From: Hoeflea_A sp965228785
GTDB taxonomy: Bacteria > Pseudomonadota > Alphaproteobacteria > Rhizobiales > Rhizobiaceae
DNA length: 64,000 nt
Assembly (NCBI GenBank): GCA_965228785.1
Contig: CBDDIF010000001.1
Location: 1,116,001 to 1,180,000 of the forward strand
Reading direction: 5' to 3'
Below the pieces are notes generated by a model, which was not told the DNA's origin, searched no databases, and saw only the letters and a list, made by a program, of their open reading frames with translations. Each line of letters opens with the position of its first letter. The first letter of the stretch is position 1. Shown piece by piece: positions 1-9,071 of the stretch. Position numbers and translations under genes: made by a program.

Positions 1-29
1 AGCGACGGCAAGCTAAATGATGGCGACCC

Positions 30-575
30 TCAGGATGTGCGGCCAAGCATACGCTTCAACGTGTTATCCTTGTCGATCACATGGTGCTTGAGAGCGGCTG
101 CGACGTGGAGGGCAAGCACGATCATCAGCAGGTCGGCGAGGGTCTCGTGTACCTCCGAGACTGTTTCCGAAAGCGCTTTGCTCTCAGGCAGTTGTGGCAG
201 ATGAAACAGGCCGAAGAAAGACACTTCATGGCCGCCGGCAGACGATGAGATGTAGCCGGAAAGCGGCATCGCCACGATCAGCATCAGAAGCGCGATGTGG
301 ACCGCCTTGGCAGCCAGCTCCTGCCAGCGTGGCATTTCGCAGACTTCGTCGGGGAAGCTCTGACTGATCCGCCACAGCACGCGCCATGCGCCGAGGAAAA
401 GAACCGCGATACCGATCGACTTGTGGAGATCGATCCACTCGCCGCGGCCCGGCCCGCGCGGCAGGCTGTCCATATAGAGGCCAATTGCCAACATCACGAT
501 GATGAGGACGGCAATCGTCCAGTGGTTGATGATTGAAATTGCGCCGAAGCGCGTCCCCTCGTCCTTGAGCGCCAT
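30..575 (-). CDS. Cytochrome b561 family di-heme membrane protein
   Basis: A 181-residue integral membrane protein of the cytochrome b561 family, which moves electrons between quinol and periplasmic acceptors through two b hemes. Four hydrophobic segments are visible (about residues 15-35, 53-70, 90-108, 145-163). Conserved histidines suitable for heme ligation lie at H18 (in INHWT), H51 (DLHKS), H93 (AVHIAL) and H157 (LALHVAA). The length is normal for the family. The start follows a GGAG motif at good spacing. No YceI-like partner is visible because the gene lies at the left window edge. The physiological acceptor cannot be told from sequence. Confidence 0.88.
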   Translation of the reverse strand: MALKDEGTRFGAISIINHWTIAVLIIVMLAIGLYMDSLPRGPGRGEWIDLHKSIGIAVLFLGAWRVLWRISQSFPDEVCEMPRWQELAAKAVHIALLMLIVAMPLSGYISSSAGGHEVSFFGLFHLPQLPESKALSETVSEVHETLADLLMIVLALHVAAALKHHVIDKDNTLKRMLGRTS

Positions 576-691
576 GCTACCAGTCTCCGCCTACTGATCT
601 GTGCCCCCACGAAGATTGTGCACGAAGCAAAAGGGTTTGCAATCCTCAATTGACGAGGATGCGCTCGGCAACCGAGCAACGGCGACGGGGG

Positions 692-1705
692 TCAGATCGG
701 CGGGATCTGGCCCAGGGTGAAGAAGCTGATGCGAATCCGGCCGCGATCGATATTCAGAGGCAAGGAAAGCTTGTCCTGCGTCTGGCCGATGGCGCCGACC
801 ATGCCGGCGATGTTGGCAATGGAGTCGGCGGCGTCTGGAAAGGCCTCGGTGAGGATAGATTGCCACGCCTCTCTGCCTTCGATTTCAAGGTCGAACTTGC
901 CGGTCAGGTAGCCGCTATCGTCGATTGAAAACGGTCCGTTGAGCGAGAGCCGGGCACCCTGGCCGAGATCGATGCTGAAGCTGTTGAGCGAGGCGCTCAA
1001 GTCATGCCAGGGATTTTCGCTGCGCTGCTGGCCGGACAGCATCCACGCTCGGTCGGCCAGGGTGAGATCGGCATTCACATCGAACGGGGGGAGGGCAAAC
1101 GCCGCGGCTTCGGTGGTAAGCGTTGCCGAATTCAATGACAGAACCGCGTCTAGGTCAGCGTCGTTTTGACGGACATGCGCTTCCGTCGATCCGGCCTTGA
1201 ACTTCAGCGGGTCTGTGGTGGCCGGAGGGGTCACGGTGCCGTCGAAGTCGGATGACAGCAATGATGCGCGGGTGAGGCCCGAGAGATTGAACACAGTACT
1301 GGAGCGCAGGACTTTCCAATTGAGTGCCGCCGAGCTTCCATCGCTACTGTTGAGAGTGACGGGGCCGTCAAGTTCGGAGACGATGTGATTGGGTCGGTAG
1401 ACCTGTGCAGCCGACCGGAAACCGCCGGTGGTCAGTGACATTCGGTTGCCCTGATCGTCTGCAGTGACCGCATTGCAAAACACGCCGAGGCGAAACGGGA
1501 AGCCACGGACTTCCATATCCGCACAATCGGCATCGACGTTGCGGTTGGCCAGATCTGAGATCAGGAATTCGCTGCGGGTTTCCAACTGGCTCGCCAGGTA
1601 ATACCAGACACCGCTATAGGCAACGATGAGCGCACCGATGAAGATCGCCAACCAGAGAAAGGGGCGTCGCGAAGCCTTGACGGCTTTCTCACTTGACCTC
1701 GCCAT
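692..1705 (-). CDS. DUF2125 domain protein, membrane-anchored
   Basis: A 337-residue protein with one N-terminal membrane anchor (about residues 14-34) and a long beta-rich exported domain typical of alphaproteobacterial DUF2125 proteins, whose function is unknown. The start is supported by GGGAGAAC just upstream of ATG. It is divergent from the ChaC-like gene at 1755. Two cysteines around residues 60-78 may form a disulfide outside the cytoplasm. The family assignment comes from overall sequence character and the anchor-plus-barrel-like layout, so it is a recognition call and not a motif-proven one. Confidence 0.7.
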   Translation of the reverse strand: MARSSEKAVKASRRPFLWLAIFIGALIVAYSGVWYYLASQLETRSEFLISDLANRNVDADCADMEVRGFPFRLGVFCNAVTADDQGNRMSLTTGGFRSAAQVYRPNHIVSELDGPVTLNSSDGSSAALNWKVLRSSTVFNLSGLTRASLLSSDFDGTVTPPATTDPLKFKAGSTEAHVRQNDADLDAVLSLNSATLTTEAAAFALPPFDVNADLTLADRAWMLSGQQRSENPWHDLSASLNSFSIDLGQGARLSLNGPFSIDDSGYLTGKFDLEIEGREAWQSILTEAFPDAADSIANIAGMVGAIGQTQDKLSLPLNIDRGRIRISFFTLGQIPPI

Positions 1706-1754
1706 GACGTTCTCCCTATGTGCCTGATGCGCAATGCGGGTTGGTGGAATCGTA

Positions 1755-2291
1755 ATGTCCGATATGGATGATTTTTGGGTGTTTGGCTACGGGTCGCTGA
1801 TGTGGCGACCAGGCTTTGACCACGTTCAGGCGGAGCGCAGCCGGCTTTTCGGTTATCGTCGCGCGCTGTGCATCCACTCCTATGTCCATCGCGGAACGCG
1901 CGAGCGGCCGGGGCTGGTGCTTGGGCTCGACCGCGGCGGCTCCTGTACAGGGATGGCGTTCCGGGTCAGTGCCCACGATCGTGAAAGCGTCATGGCCTAT
2001 TTGCGAGAGCGCGAGCTGGTGACCAATGTCTATCTCGAACGGTATCTGCCGATCCAGATTTCCGGCGGAGAGCGGGTCGAGGCGGTCTGCTATATCGCGG
2101 ACCGCAAGCACGAACAGTTCGCAGGCTCGATGAGCTCTGATGATGCGGCCCGACGTGTTGCCACTTCAGAGGGGCGGTCCGGCCACAATGTCGACTATGT
2201 CGTCAGCACTCTCGATCAACTGCGCGAGATGAAGATCCGCGATCACTGGCTTGAAGACGTGGGCCGGCAGCTTCCAGTGTTGCGAGCTTGA
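1755..2291 (+). CDS. Gamma-glutamylcyclotransferase, ChaC family
   Basis: A 178-residue cytosolic enzyme of the ChaC type, which cleaves glutathione or gamma-glutamyl peptides to 5-oxoproline. The N-terminus carries the family signature FGYGSLMW, which binds the gamma-glutamyl group. A glutamate-rich stretch (RERELV, about residue 90) is where the family places its catalytic acid. ATG at 1755 is preferred because the protein then starts seven residues before the conserved strand; an in-frame ATG at 1734 would add MRVGGIV. The gene is convergent with plsC, leaving only 14 bases between the two stops. Confidence 0.85.
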   Translation: MSDMDDFWVFGYGSLMWRPGFDHVQAERSRLFGYRRALCIHSYVHRGTRERPGLVLGLDRGGSCTGMAFRVSAHDRESVMAYLRERELVTNVYLERYLPIQISGGERVEAVCYIADRKHEQFAGSMSSDDAARRVATSEGRSGHNVDYVVSTLDQLREMKIRDHWLEDVGRQLPVLRA

Positions 2292-2305
2292 TCCGTCCGG
2301 CGGAG

Positions 2306-3130
2306 CTACTTGCTGACCTCCGGGACCGGCGTTTCAGCATCTGACTTCTCCGCGCTGATCAGTTCCTCGTACTTGGCTCGTGCCATCGGCGTCAGCGGCA
2401 GGTTCGGATTTTCTTCAACGGTCTGAACCAGCAATTCATCAGTGGCCTTCTCCACATCGCCAATCAGCCTCTTCATGAACTCATCCGGAGGCAGACCAGG
2501 TTCGATAGGCGGCAGAAAGCGCACCCGGATGAGCCCCGGATAGCGAAGAAACTTGCGGCGCGGCCAGAAGAGGCCCGGGTTCATGGCGATCGGCAGAACG
2601 GGGACGTTCAGTTCCGAGTAAATCTTGGCAATGCCGTAACGGTATTTCGGCTCGGCGCCGACCGGCCGGCGTGTGCCTTCCGGATATATGATCAGCTGGC
2701 GTCCGTCGTCCATCTGCTCCCGGGTGCGACGCATAACCTCCGGCATGACCTTCTCGCGGCTGCCGCGGTTGATGGGCACCATGCGCATTTTCATGACATA
2801 CCAGCCGAAGAGCGGAATCCAGGTCAGCTCTCGCTTGAGAATATAGAACGGATCGTCGAGATGCGGCAGCAACGCGATGGCATCCCAGAAGGACTGGTGC
2901 TTCGGTGCAATGATATAGCCGCCCTTGGGCAGGTTCTCGAGGCCTTCGATCGTGTAGTCGGTGCCGACGACGGCCTTCATCAGCCAGTGACAGCTGCGCA
3001 CCCAGTTTTTGGGAACAATCCAGGCGGCCTTTCGCGGCATCAGGAAATAGGGCAGCGAAAACAGGATCATCTGCACGATCAGGTTCAGGTAGAACAGCAG
3101 GTTGAACAGCGCGGAACGGAAGGCGATCAT
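2306..3130 (-). CDS. plsC: 1-acyl-sn-glycerol-3-phosphate acyltransferase
   Basis: A 274-residue membrane-bound acyltransferase that makes phosphatidic acid from lysophosphatidic acid. The N-terminal hydrophobic segment (about residues 5-30) anchors it to the inner membrane. The catalytic HX4D box is HQSFWD, and the later acceptor-binding box is YPEGTR; both match the PlsC family. The C-terminus has an acidic tail. It lies downstream of ftsE-ftsX-ydcF on the same strand, an arrangement common in Hyphomicrobiales, and is probably co-transcribed with them. Confidence 0.88.
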   Translation of the reverse strand: MIAFRSALFNLLFYLNLIVQMILFSLPYFLMPRKAAWIVPKNWVRSCHWLMKAVVGTDYTIEGLENLPKGGYIIAPKHQSFWDAIALLPHLDDPFYILKRELTWIPLFGWYVMKMRMVPINRGSREKVMPEVMRRTREQMDDGRQLIIYPEGTRRPVGAEPKYRYGIAKIYSELNVPVLPIAMNPGLFWPRRKFLRYPGLIRVRFLPPIEPGLPPDEFMKRLIGDVEKATDELLVQTVEENPNLPLTPMARAKYEELISAEKSDAETPVPEVSK

Positions 3131-3162
3131 TCCACCTTTATCCGGCGATCAGTGTCGTGGTG

Positions 3163-3915
3163 TCAATTGCCGCCGCTCAGGCCGGCGTTCTTCGCCGCCA
3201 CCGGTTCCGTCGCCGCGAGACTTGACCGCAGCCCGTCGGGACCGGCTGCCCCGATCTGATGACGCAGACGAGCGACGATGTATTTGCCGTACTCGGATGC
3301 GAGCATGCGCAGAACGGCAGGTTCGCGCAGCCAGTCCGGTTGCGAGAAGTCGCGGCTGACGACGGGGTAAGGGATGAACCGGGTCTCCACATTGACCTTC
3401 GCGAGTTCCAGCAAGCTGCGCGGCATATGGTAATTGCTGGTGACGACGACGATGGTCCGATAGCCCTTCTCGTCGATCCAAAGGGCAGCTTCGTTGGCGT
3501 TTCCCCGAGTATCAATCGCATCGTGACCGATGTCGACACAGCATTTGAAAAGCGTCGGTTCCGCCGATGTCAGCTTCTGGATCTGCTCGCCGGTCGTTGC
3601 CGGATTGACGCCGGAGATCAACAGTCTCTTGGCCACGCCCTCGTCAAGCAGGCGCAACGCCTGATCGATCCTCTGGCCGCCACCGGTGAGCACGACAATG
3701 CCGTCGGCCTCGGTCACCTCTTCAGGTGGTGTCAGGGAGACCACGTCGTTGGAAAAACGCAGGAAACTGCCGGCTGTCACACCGACGATCAAAAAGGCGA
3801 CGAGAACCACCAGCACAAGGAGGTTGGCAATCCACCTGAGTGGGCCTCCACGCTGCTTCGGCGTCTCCGCCTGCGACGAATCACCGGTTTGTTCCGCGCT
3901 CATGGCGAATTTCAT
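3163..3915 (-). CDS. YdcF-like (DUF218) membrane protein
   Basis: A protein of about 250 residues with one N-terminal transmembrane helix and a DUF218/YdcF domain. The visible family features are the GIVVLTGGGQRIDQAL strand-loop, GVAKRLLISG, and the SNYHMPRS motif with its histidine. Members are linked to envelope polysaccharide or cofactor metabolism, but the reaction is not established. ATG at 3915 is chosen; ATG at 3903 and TTG at 3933 are alternatives with no clear ribosome binding site to decide between them. It sits between ftsX and plsC on the same strand. Confidence 0.78.
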   Translation of the reverse strand: MKFAMSAEQTGDSSQAETPKQRGGPLRWIANLLVLVVLVAFLIVGVTAGSFLRFSNDVVSLTPPEEVTEADGIVVLTGGGQRIDQALRLLDEGVAKRLLISGVNPATTGEQIQKLTSAEPTLFKCCVDIGHDAIDTRGNANEAALWIDEKGYRTIVVVTSNYHMPRSLLELAKVNVETRFIPYPVVSRDFSQPDWLREPAVLRMLASEYGKYIVARLRHQIGAAGPDGLRSSLAATEPVAAKNAGLSGGN

Positions 3916-3957
3916 ACAGATGTAATGTGGCAAACGCTAGATTGCCGGCCGTCTGGC

Positions 3958-4938
3958 TCAGATCCCGCGTGTCGGGTCGGAGCGTATCAGGTCGATTTCC
4001 AGGATGGTCCTCAGCACCGTTATGCGGGTGGTCAGGGCCGTCAGAAGCGCCGTTATGACGACGATTGCGAGCGCTCCGATATAGCCGCCAAGGCCCAGCG
4101 CAAAAGCGCCGAACAAGGCAGTTGCCTGGTCGGACTCTGGCGTGGCGACATTGCTGCTGGTCCAGATCCCGGCAAATGCGAAAGTCAGCGCCGCGGCGGC
4201 GCCTCCCGCCAAAGCGCCCTTGAGGCCGATGAGGAAGAAGTGTCTCTGGAACTTGGCGGCAACGAAACTCGCTTCGGCACCGACGAAATGCAGCACCTCG
4301 ACAATGTGCTGGTTGCCGGAGAGCGCACCGCGTGTCGCGAAGACCACGGTGAGAACGGTGGCGGAAAACACCAGCGCCAGGATGCACAGCCCAATAAGCA
4401 CTGTCGTGTTGGCCATGGCAACCAGCCGATCGACCCAGGTACGGTGGTCGTCAAGCGTGATATTGGGCACGGCGTCTTTCAGTGCAGCGCGCATGGCATC
4501 GAAATCGGGTGGCGCAGCCTCGTCGATGGTGATGACGATCAGCCGGGGAACAGGAAGTTCCTCCAGATCGAGCCCTTCGCCGAGCCAGGGCTCCAGCAAA
4601 CGCGCCGTTGCGTCGCTGTCGATGATCATGGCGTCCGTGGTTCCCTCGAAGCTCAGGGCGATGTCACGGGCATTGCCGAGCGCCGATTGGAGATCGAGGT
4701 TTTCGTCCGGCTTGATCTGGATGGTGATCTCGCGCGAAATCTGGCTCTGCCAGCTGTTCGCTGTGTTCTGGATCATGATCACGGCGCCCAGTGTCAGGCA
4801 GGCCAGAAACGACATGATCGAAATCACGAACATCAGTGATCGGCCGGCGATGTTGGTGGCCGGCACGATCGGCTCGGTCGGGCGAAGGGCTACTTCGCGC
4901 GGCTTGCGGGTCGTTTCGGGTTTGGCCACCTCATTCAT
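3958..4938 (-). CDS. ftsX: Cell division protein FtsX, ABC permease
   Basis: A 326-residue permease of the FtsEX complex, which couples ATP hydrolysis in the cytoplasm to control of septal peptidoglycan hydrolases. The layout fits FtsX: a cytoplasmic N-terminus, a helix near residue 35-60, a periplasmic loop (about 60-185), then three helices toward the C-terminus. Its start overlaps the end of ftsE by 8 bases, so the two are translationally coupled. The sequence is more divergent than FtsE, as is usual for this partner. Confidence 0.85.
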   Translation of the reverse strand: MNEVAKPETTRKPREVALRPTEPIVPATNIAGRSLMFVISIMSFLACLTLGAVIMIQNTANSWQSQISREITIQIKPDENLDLQSALGNARDIALSFEGTTDAMIIDSDATARLLEPWLGEGLDLEELPVPRLIVITIDEAAPPDFDAMRAALKDAVPNITLDDHRTWVDRLVAMANTTVLIGLCILALVFSATVLTVVFATRGALSGNQHIVEVLHFVGAEASFVAAKFQRHFFLIGLKGALAGGAAAALTFAFAGIWTSSNVATPESDQATALFGAFALGLGGYIGALAIVVITALLTALTTRITVLRTILEIDLIRSDPTRGI

Positions 4939-5590
4939 AGATTTCCAGCCGTCCTCCCGATAGTATCATGCGGCGTGCGTCGATCTGGTCCATCAATGAC
5001 AGGTCATGGGTTGCAATCATGACCGCGGTGCCAAGCTTGTTCAATTCCATAAAAAGTCGCAGAAGCCGGCGCGCGAGCGGCGCGTCGACGTTGCCGGTCG
5101 GTTCGTCAGCAAGAAGGAGCTCCGGCTGGTCAATAAGCGCGCGGGCAATGGCTGCACGCTGTTTTTCACCGCCCGACAGGATCGGCGGCAGAACGTTCAT
5201 CCTGTCGCCGAGGCCAACCCATTGCAGGAGTTCGATAACGTCTCTGCGATAACTGGATTCTTCATGACCGCGCACCCGAAGTGGCAGGGCGACATTTTCA
5301 TAGGTTGTCAGGTGGTCAAGCAGCCGAAAGTCCTGAAACACGATGCCGATGCGGCGGCGCAAGGTCGGCAACTCGCGTTGCGGAATGGTCGTGATGTCGC
5401 GGCCGAAGACACGCACGAAACCGCGCGTCGGCTGAAGCGACATGAACATCAGCCGCATCAGCGTGGTCTTGCCGGCGCCCGACGGCCCTGTCAGGAATTG
5501 GAACGAGCGCTTGGGGATGTCGAATGTGACATCGCGCAGGACCTCCGGTCCCATGCCATATCGCAGCCCCACATTGTCGAAATCGATCAC
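4931..5590 (-). CDS. ftsE: Cell division ATP-binding protein FtsE
   Basis: The ATPase of the FtsEX division complex, about 219 residues. Walker A is GPSGAGKTTL, the ABC signature is LSGGEKQRAAIARAL, and Walker B is LLLADEP. The open frame continues upstream to 5839, but that part has no family similarity. GTG at 5590 gives the normal FtsE N-terminus (VIDFDNVGLRYG) and has GAGG six bases upstream, so this start is chosen. The gene is divergent from the membrane protein at 5788, so the 200-base gap probably holds both promoters. Confidence 0.9.
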   Translation of the reverse strand: MIDFDNVGLRYGMGPEVLRDVTFDIPKRSFQFLTGPSGAGKTTLMRLMFMSLQPTRGFVRVFGRDITTIPQRELPTLRRRIGIVFQDFRLLDHLTTYENVALPLRVRGHEESSYRRDVIELLQWVGLGDRMNVLPPILSGGEKQRAAIARALIDQPELLLADEPTGNVDAPLARRLLRLFMELNKLGTAVMIATHDLSLMDQIDARRMILSGGRLEIYE

Positions 5591-5787
5591 TGACGCCTCG
5601 CTTCCAAAGACCCTCTTCCTGTAGGGGATGAACCGAGCGGCGACAACCTTTTCCTCGCAGGTTAACGCCGGGTTAATTCGGCTTCGGAACCACCGGTCAA
5701 ATAGGGCGGGTTTCGGTTTTGTTAACCAAACGGCTTTACGTTTGCGAAAGATATCGACCGGCAGCGGACTGCCATACGGAACGATCA

Positions 5788-6432
5788 ATGCGGGCAAATC
5801 CACCCATCGACAACCACCGTAGTGTTCATCGCGATGCAACGCTGGTTTCGCGGCTGCGCAGCGCAGATGTCATCGATGCCGAATTCGTGCATGTCGACGA
5901 TGCCGGCGAGGTGATTGCACTGGCCGGGTCGACCCGCAATCCCATGCGCCCGCCGGTTGCGGTTCAGTTCCCGACGGAACAGGCCAGTAGCAGGCTCGGT
6001 GTTTTCGCCGGAGAATTGGGCTCGGGCCAAAATGGCAAACCCTTGAAACAGGCTGGTTTTCTGGCTGCTTTCCTGGCCCTCGTCGTTGGTGGCTTCTGGT
6101 TCGCGGGCGGACACACACTCATTCCGATGGTGTTTGGGAGCGGGTCAGACAGGCTGCATCTGTCAGACGTCACCTCGAACAGCATTGCGGGATTGGAAGG
6201 GCAGGCGGTCCTAGTTGAGGGTACGATCAGCAATTCCGGCGGGTCGGCACTCGATGTGCCGCTTGTTGCAATCCAGGCGCTGGGGAAGGGTGATGAACCT
6301 CTCTATGTCCGGGCGCCGAAAAAACGGCTCGCCGCGGGCGAGAGCACGCGGTTTCGCGTCAGGGTTTCACCGCAGGCGCGTGGTTACCGCGAATTAACCG
6401 TATCGCTGGCTGGCGGCAGCACCGGGCGCTGA
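5788..6432 (+). CDS. Single-pass membrane protein divergent from ftsE
   Basis: A 214-residue protein of unknown function with a basic N-terminus, one transmembrane helix (about residues 90-112, AGFLAAFLALVVGGFWFAGG) and a beta-rich extracytoplasmic domain (about 130-214). Hyphomicrobiales genomes often carry a zinc-ribbon/DUF3426-like gene at this place beside ftsE. The C-terminal domain here fits that type, but no CxxC zinc ribbon is present. ATG at 5788 is preferred; the frame extends upstream to 5719. The assignment by position and layout is an inference. Confidence 0.6.
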   Translation: MRANPPIDNHRSVHRDATLVSRLRSADVIDAEFVHVDDAGEVIALAGSTRNPMRPPVAVQFPTEQASSRLGVFAGELGSGQNGKPLKQAGFLAAFLALVVGGFWFAGGHTLIPMVFGSGSDRLHLSDVTSNSIAGLEGQAVLVEGTISNSGGSALDVPLVAIQALGKGDEPLYVRAPKKRLAAGESTRFRVRVSPQARGYRELTVSLAGGSTGR

Positions 6433-6437
6433 AGCGG

Positions 6438-6456
6438 CCCGCAATTTTTCTGCGGG
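6438..6456 (+). terminator. Small hairpin after the ftsE-divergent gene
   Basis: Perfect 6-base arms CCCGCA and TGCGGG enclose a T-rich 7-base loop, starting six bases after the stop codon at 6432. There is no U-tract after the stem, so it may be a weak or Rho-assisted terminator, or only an mRNA 3'-end stabiliser. Confidence 0.35.
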
Positions 6457-6547
6457 GAGATATTGCCGCATCCTGCGATTTCCGGCTTTCCCTTTTCAAG
6501 GTCATCGACTAAACCGGGCGCAATTGGAGCAACTCCGGAACCAGACC

Positions 6548-7093
6548 ATGCCGACCGTACGCGGTAAAACCATCGACGTTCTCTTTACGCCCGAACAGAT
6601 CGCCGAACGCAACCTGGCTCTCGCCGCAGAAATCGCCGAGCAGCCGAAGAACGACTTGCTGGTGATCTCCATTCTCAAGGGGTCGTTCATTTTCGCCGCC
6701 GACCTGTTGCGGGCGCTACATGCGGTGGGTCTCGCACCGGAGGTCGAGTTCGTCACCCTGTCGAGCTATGGCAAGGGCACCAAGAGTCAGGGCGTCAAGA
6801 TCATCAAGGATATCGACAGCGACGTCACTGGGCGCGACATCCTGTTGATCGACGACATTCTCGAATCGGGCAACACCCTGCGCTTTGCACGCGACCTGAT
6901 GTACGAGCGCGGCGCACGCAGCGTGTCGATCGCCGTTCTGCTCGACAAACGCTCCAAGCGGGAAGGTACCCTCGACGCCGATCATGTCGGCTTCGTCTGC
7001 CCCGACTATTTTGTCGTCGGCTACGGCATGGATGTCGCCTATGCCTTCCGCGAACTGCCATTTGTGGGCGTCGTGACCGGCGACAGCGAATAG
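6548..7093 (+). CDS. hpt: Hypoxanthine phosphoribosyltransferase
   Basis: A 181-residue purine salvage enzyme converting hypoxanthine (and guanine) plus PRPP to IMP/GMP. The PRPP-binding loop reads ILLIDDILESGNTL (about residues 98-111), the classic type I PRTase signature. The flexible loop contains SSYGKGTKS, and VCPDYFVVGYGMD is the purine-contact region. ATG at 6548 is chosen over an in-frame TTG at 6524 because it gives the usual family N-terminus. It is convergent with the VOC gene; the stops are 8 bases apart. Confidence 0.92.
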   Translation: MPTVRGKTIDVLFTPEQIAERNLALAAEIAEQPKNDLLVISILKGSFIFAADLLRALHAVGLAPEVEFVTLSSYGKGTKSQGVKIIKDIDSDVTGRDILLIDDILESGNTLRFARDLMYERGARSVSIAVLLDKRSKREGTLDADHVGFVCPDYFVVGYGMDVAYAFRELPFVGVVTGDSE

Positions 7094-7100
7094 GCCTCGC

Positions 7101-7541
7101 TCACGCCCGAAGGCGCCGCCGGATCTCGTCTTCCGTTAGCACCTCGATGGTCTTGCTCAATATCCAGGTGTGTCCGAACGGGTCTACAACGCGGCCCTCC
7201 CGTTTGCCGTAGGGGCGGTCTTCGATTGTGATGACCACTTGGCTTCCCAATGCAACCATCCTGTCGGCCGTTTCATCGGGATCGTCCACCGTGAGATGCA
7301 GCAACACCGAAGTACCTGATGGCTTTTGGGGAGCTGCCAGACCCCAAGCGGGGACTTCCTGGGTCATCGTGAAAACGGATTCTCCTATTCGCATCGCGGC
7401 ATGGACGACGCGTCCGGACTGGTCTTCGAAACGCTCCGACGGTCTGGCTTCGAAGACGTTTTGATAAAAGGTCATCGCCGCGTCGACGTCAGGCAGGACG
7501 AGGCGAGGTTCAAGGCGGGTGGTTTCAGCTCTATCGGTCAT
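7101..7541 (-). CDS. VOC (glyoxalase/PhnB-like) superfamily protein
   Basis: A 146-residue protein with the paired beta-alpha-beta-beta-beta fold of the vicinal oxygen chelate superfamily, closest in feel to PhnB/YycE-type members. Visible features are LEPRLVLPDVDAAMTFYQNV at the N-terminus, LLHLTVDDPDET in the middle and VVDPFGHTWILS near the end. Substrate cannot be deduced. It lies between hpt and an AraC gene transcribed the same way, so co-regulation with the AraC gene is possible. Confidence 0.78.
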   Translation of the reverse strand: MTDRAETTRLEPRLVLPDVDAAMTFYQNVFEARPSERFEDQSGRVVHAAMRIGESVFTMTQEVPAWGLAAPQKPSGTSVLLHLTVDDPDETADRMVALGSQVVITIEDRPYGKREGRVVDPFGHTWILSKTIEVLTEDEIRRRLRA

Positions 7542-7586
7542 GAGCGGACGATAGTGCTCTGATGCATTGGGCGTCTTGAAGAAAAT

Positions 7587-8381
7587 TCAAGCCGGTAAGG
7601 GCAGATGGTTCGGCGCGTCCGTCTGGTGCGGTTTGTACTGGGAGGGCGTCATCCCGCTGAAGCGTCTGAACTCGCGCACCATGTGCGGCTGATCGGCGAA
7701 ACCCGCCTCGAACGCAGCGTCGGCCCAGGATGAGGGCTTCGTTCGAACAAGCCGTTGAAAGCGTTCGATCCTGGAAAACGTCTTGGGCGTTATTCCCGTT
7801 CGCTCTCGAAACCGGGTAATCAGTGTCTGCGGCGTCGTCTCGAAGTGGCGTGTGACAGCCTCGACTCGCCAGCCCTGAGCCAGAAAGCCTGCGGCCTCCA
7901 AGGCGATCCTGTCCCAGGTGTCCGTAACCGGGGGCTTTTGCAGAAATACCGATTCCAGCAAATCGAGCCGCCCATGCGGATCATTGACACAGTGCAGACG
8001 TTCGCGAAGCAGCTTGCCATTGATCCAATCCAGGTCGTCCAGACCGACAAGGTCCGTTCCGATCTCGGACGCCGGTGCCCGCAAACAAGGCGAGACACCG
8101 CCGGGCGAAAAGACAACACCGCATATGTTGTTTTGCTCGGCGCGATCGATCACGACAGGCGTGAGAGCCGGGCCTTGCACAGCCGCACCCCATGTCTGCT
8201 GTCGCACCCGGCCGTTCGGACCGTATTGCGTTAACGCGTCCCGGTCGAGATTGATCAGAAGCTGTAGGCGCCCGTGTGGCAGGACCTGCTCCAATTCATG
8301 GGGCTGATCGCCTTCGCAGGCCCAGAAGGCCTCGATGAACGGTGCCAGGACTCTGTTTTTCGGGGGGCGAGACAGCAGCAA
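7587..8381 (-). CDS. AraC family transcriptional regulator
   Basis: A regulator of about 265 residues. The N-terminal sensing half begins LLSRPPKNRVLAPFIEAFW and resembles the DUF6597-type domain. The C-terminal half (about residues 165-255) has two helix-turn-helix units: AVTRHFETTPQTLITRFRER, then WADAAFEAGFADQPHMVREF followed by SGMTPSQYK, the AraC hallmark. A TTG start at 8381, seven bases after GGAAGA, gives the family length; the frame extends to 8510, but that part looks non-coding. Its target may be the neighbouring VOC gene. Confidence 0.8.
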   Translation of the reverse strand: MLLSRPPKNRVLAPFIEAFWACEGDQPHELEQVLPHGRLQLLINLDRDALTQYGPNGRVRQQTWGAAVQGPALTPVVIDRAEQNNICGVVFSPGGVSPCLRAPASEIGTDLVGLDDLDWINGKLLRERLHCVNDPHGRLDLLESVFLQKPPVTDTWDRIALEAAGFLAQGWRVEAVTRHFETTPQTLITRFRERTGITPKTFSRIERFQRLVRTKPSSWADAAFEAGFADQPHMVREFRRFSGMTPSQYKPHQTDAPNHLPLPA

Positions 8382-8666
8382 ACAGATCTTCCGGTTTATA
8401 TTCGATGTTGGCGACCTTACCCGATCCGAACGGCGACCGACAGAACATTGGATTCTGGCGTGTCCGAGGGGCGAGCTGGCACCTTGCATTGAACATTGAA
8501 AACCAAGCATTAAGTATAACCGATCGTAACCACGCGCTGAGGCGCTGGTCGCTTCGGGTCATTTACCCCGAGACAAGAATTGCGTGTTTTTCTGTCGTCT
8601 GACTCGGGGGTGGTGCCGCGTACAAGAACATCCAAAGCGGCGCACCAGCAAAGACGGACGGGACAT

Positions 8667-9029
8667 ATGGCAAAAATCTTGATCGCCGAAGACGAGGATT
8701 CGCTGCGCGGCTTCGTCAGCAGGGCATTGGAAATGGATGGCCACGAGGTCGACCAGGCGGTCGACGGTGCGCATGGACTGGAACGGCTGCGCGACGGCGA
8801 CGGCTACGACCTGCTTCTCTCGGATATCCGCATGCCTGTTATGGACGGCATCGAACTGGCCCATACCGTGGCCAATGAATATCCCAATACGAAAATCCTG
8901 CTGATGACCGGTTTCGCCGAACAGCGCGAACGGGCCGACAGCCTGACGGAAATCATCATAGACGTGGTGCCGAAACCGTTCAGCCTGCCGGATATTCGCG
9001 GTGCCGTGGCCCGGGCGTTGGGCGGCTGA
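8667..9029 (+). CDS. cpdR: CpdR-type single-domain response regulator
   Basis: A 121-residue stand-alone receiver closely resembling CpdR, the adaptor that controls ClpXP proteolysis of cell-cycle factors in alphaproteobacteria when unphosphorylated. The acidic pocket is AEDEDS (residues 8-13), the phosphoacceptor is D53 in LLLSDIRMPVMDG, the conserved Thr lies in LMTGFA, and the Lys lies in VPKPF. The start MAKILIAEDE is typical of CpdR. An upstream in-frame ATG (8580) would add 29 residues with no family match. No output domain is present. Confidence 0.85.
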   Translation: MAKILIAEDEDSLRGFVSRALEMDGHEVDQAVDGAHGLERLRDGDGYDLLLSDIRMPVMDGIELAHTVANEYPNTKILLMTGFAEQRERADSLTEIIIDVVPKPFSLPDIRGAVARALGG

Positions 9030-9071
9030 CACTTAACCGGCAACTCCGAACAGATACAACGAACCTTTTTT

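Noticed and set aside
3259..4839. 526-codon open frame on the plus strand across ydcF and ftsX
   Set aside because: It is antisense to two clear genes and has the Asp/Gly/His/Arg-rich composition of a shadow frame in GC-rich DNA.
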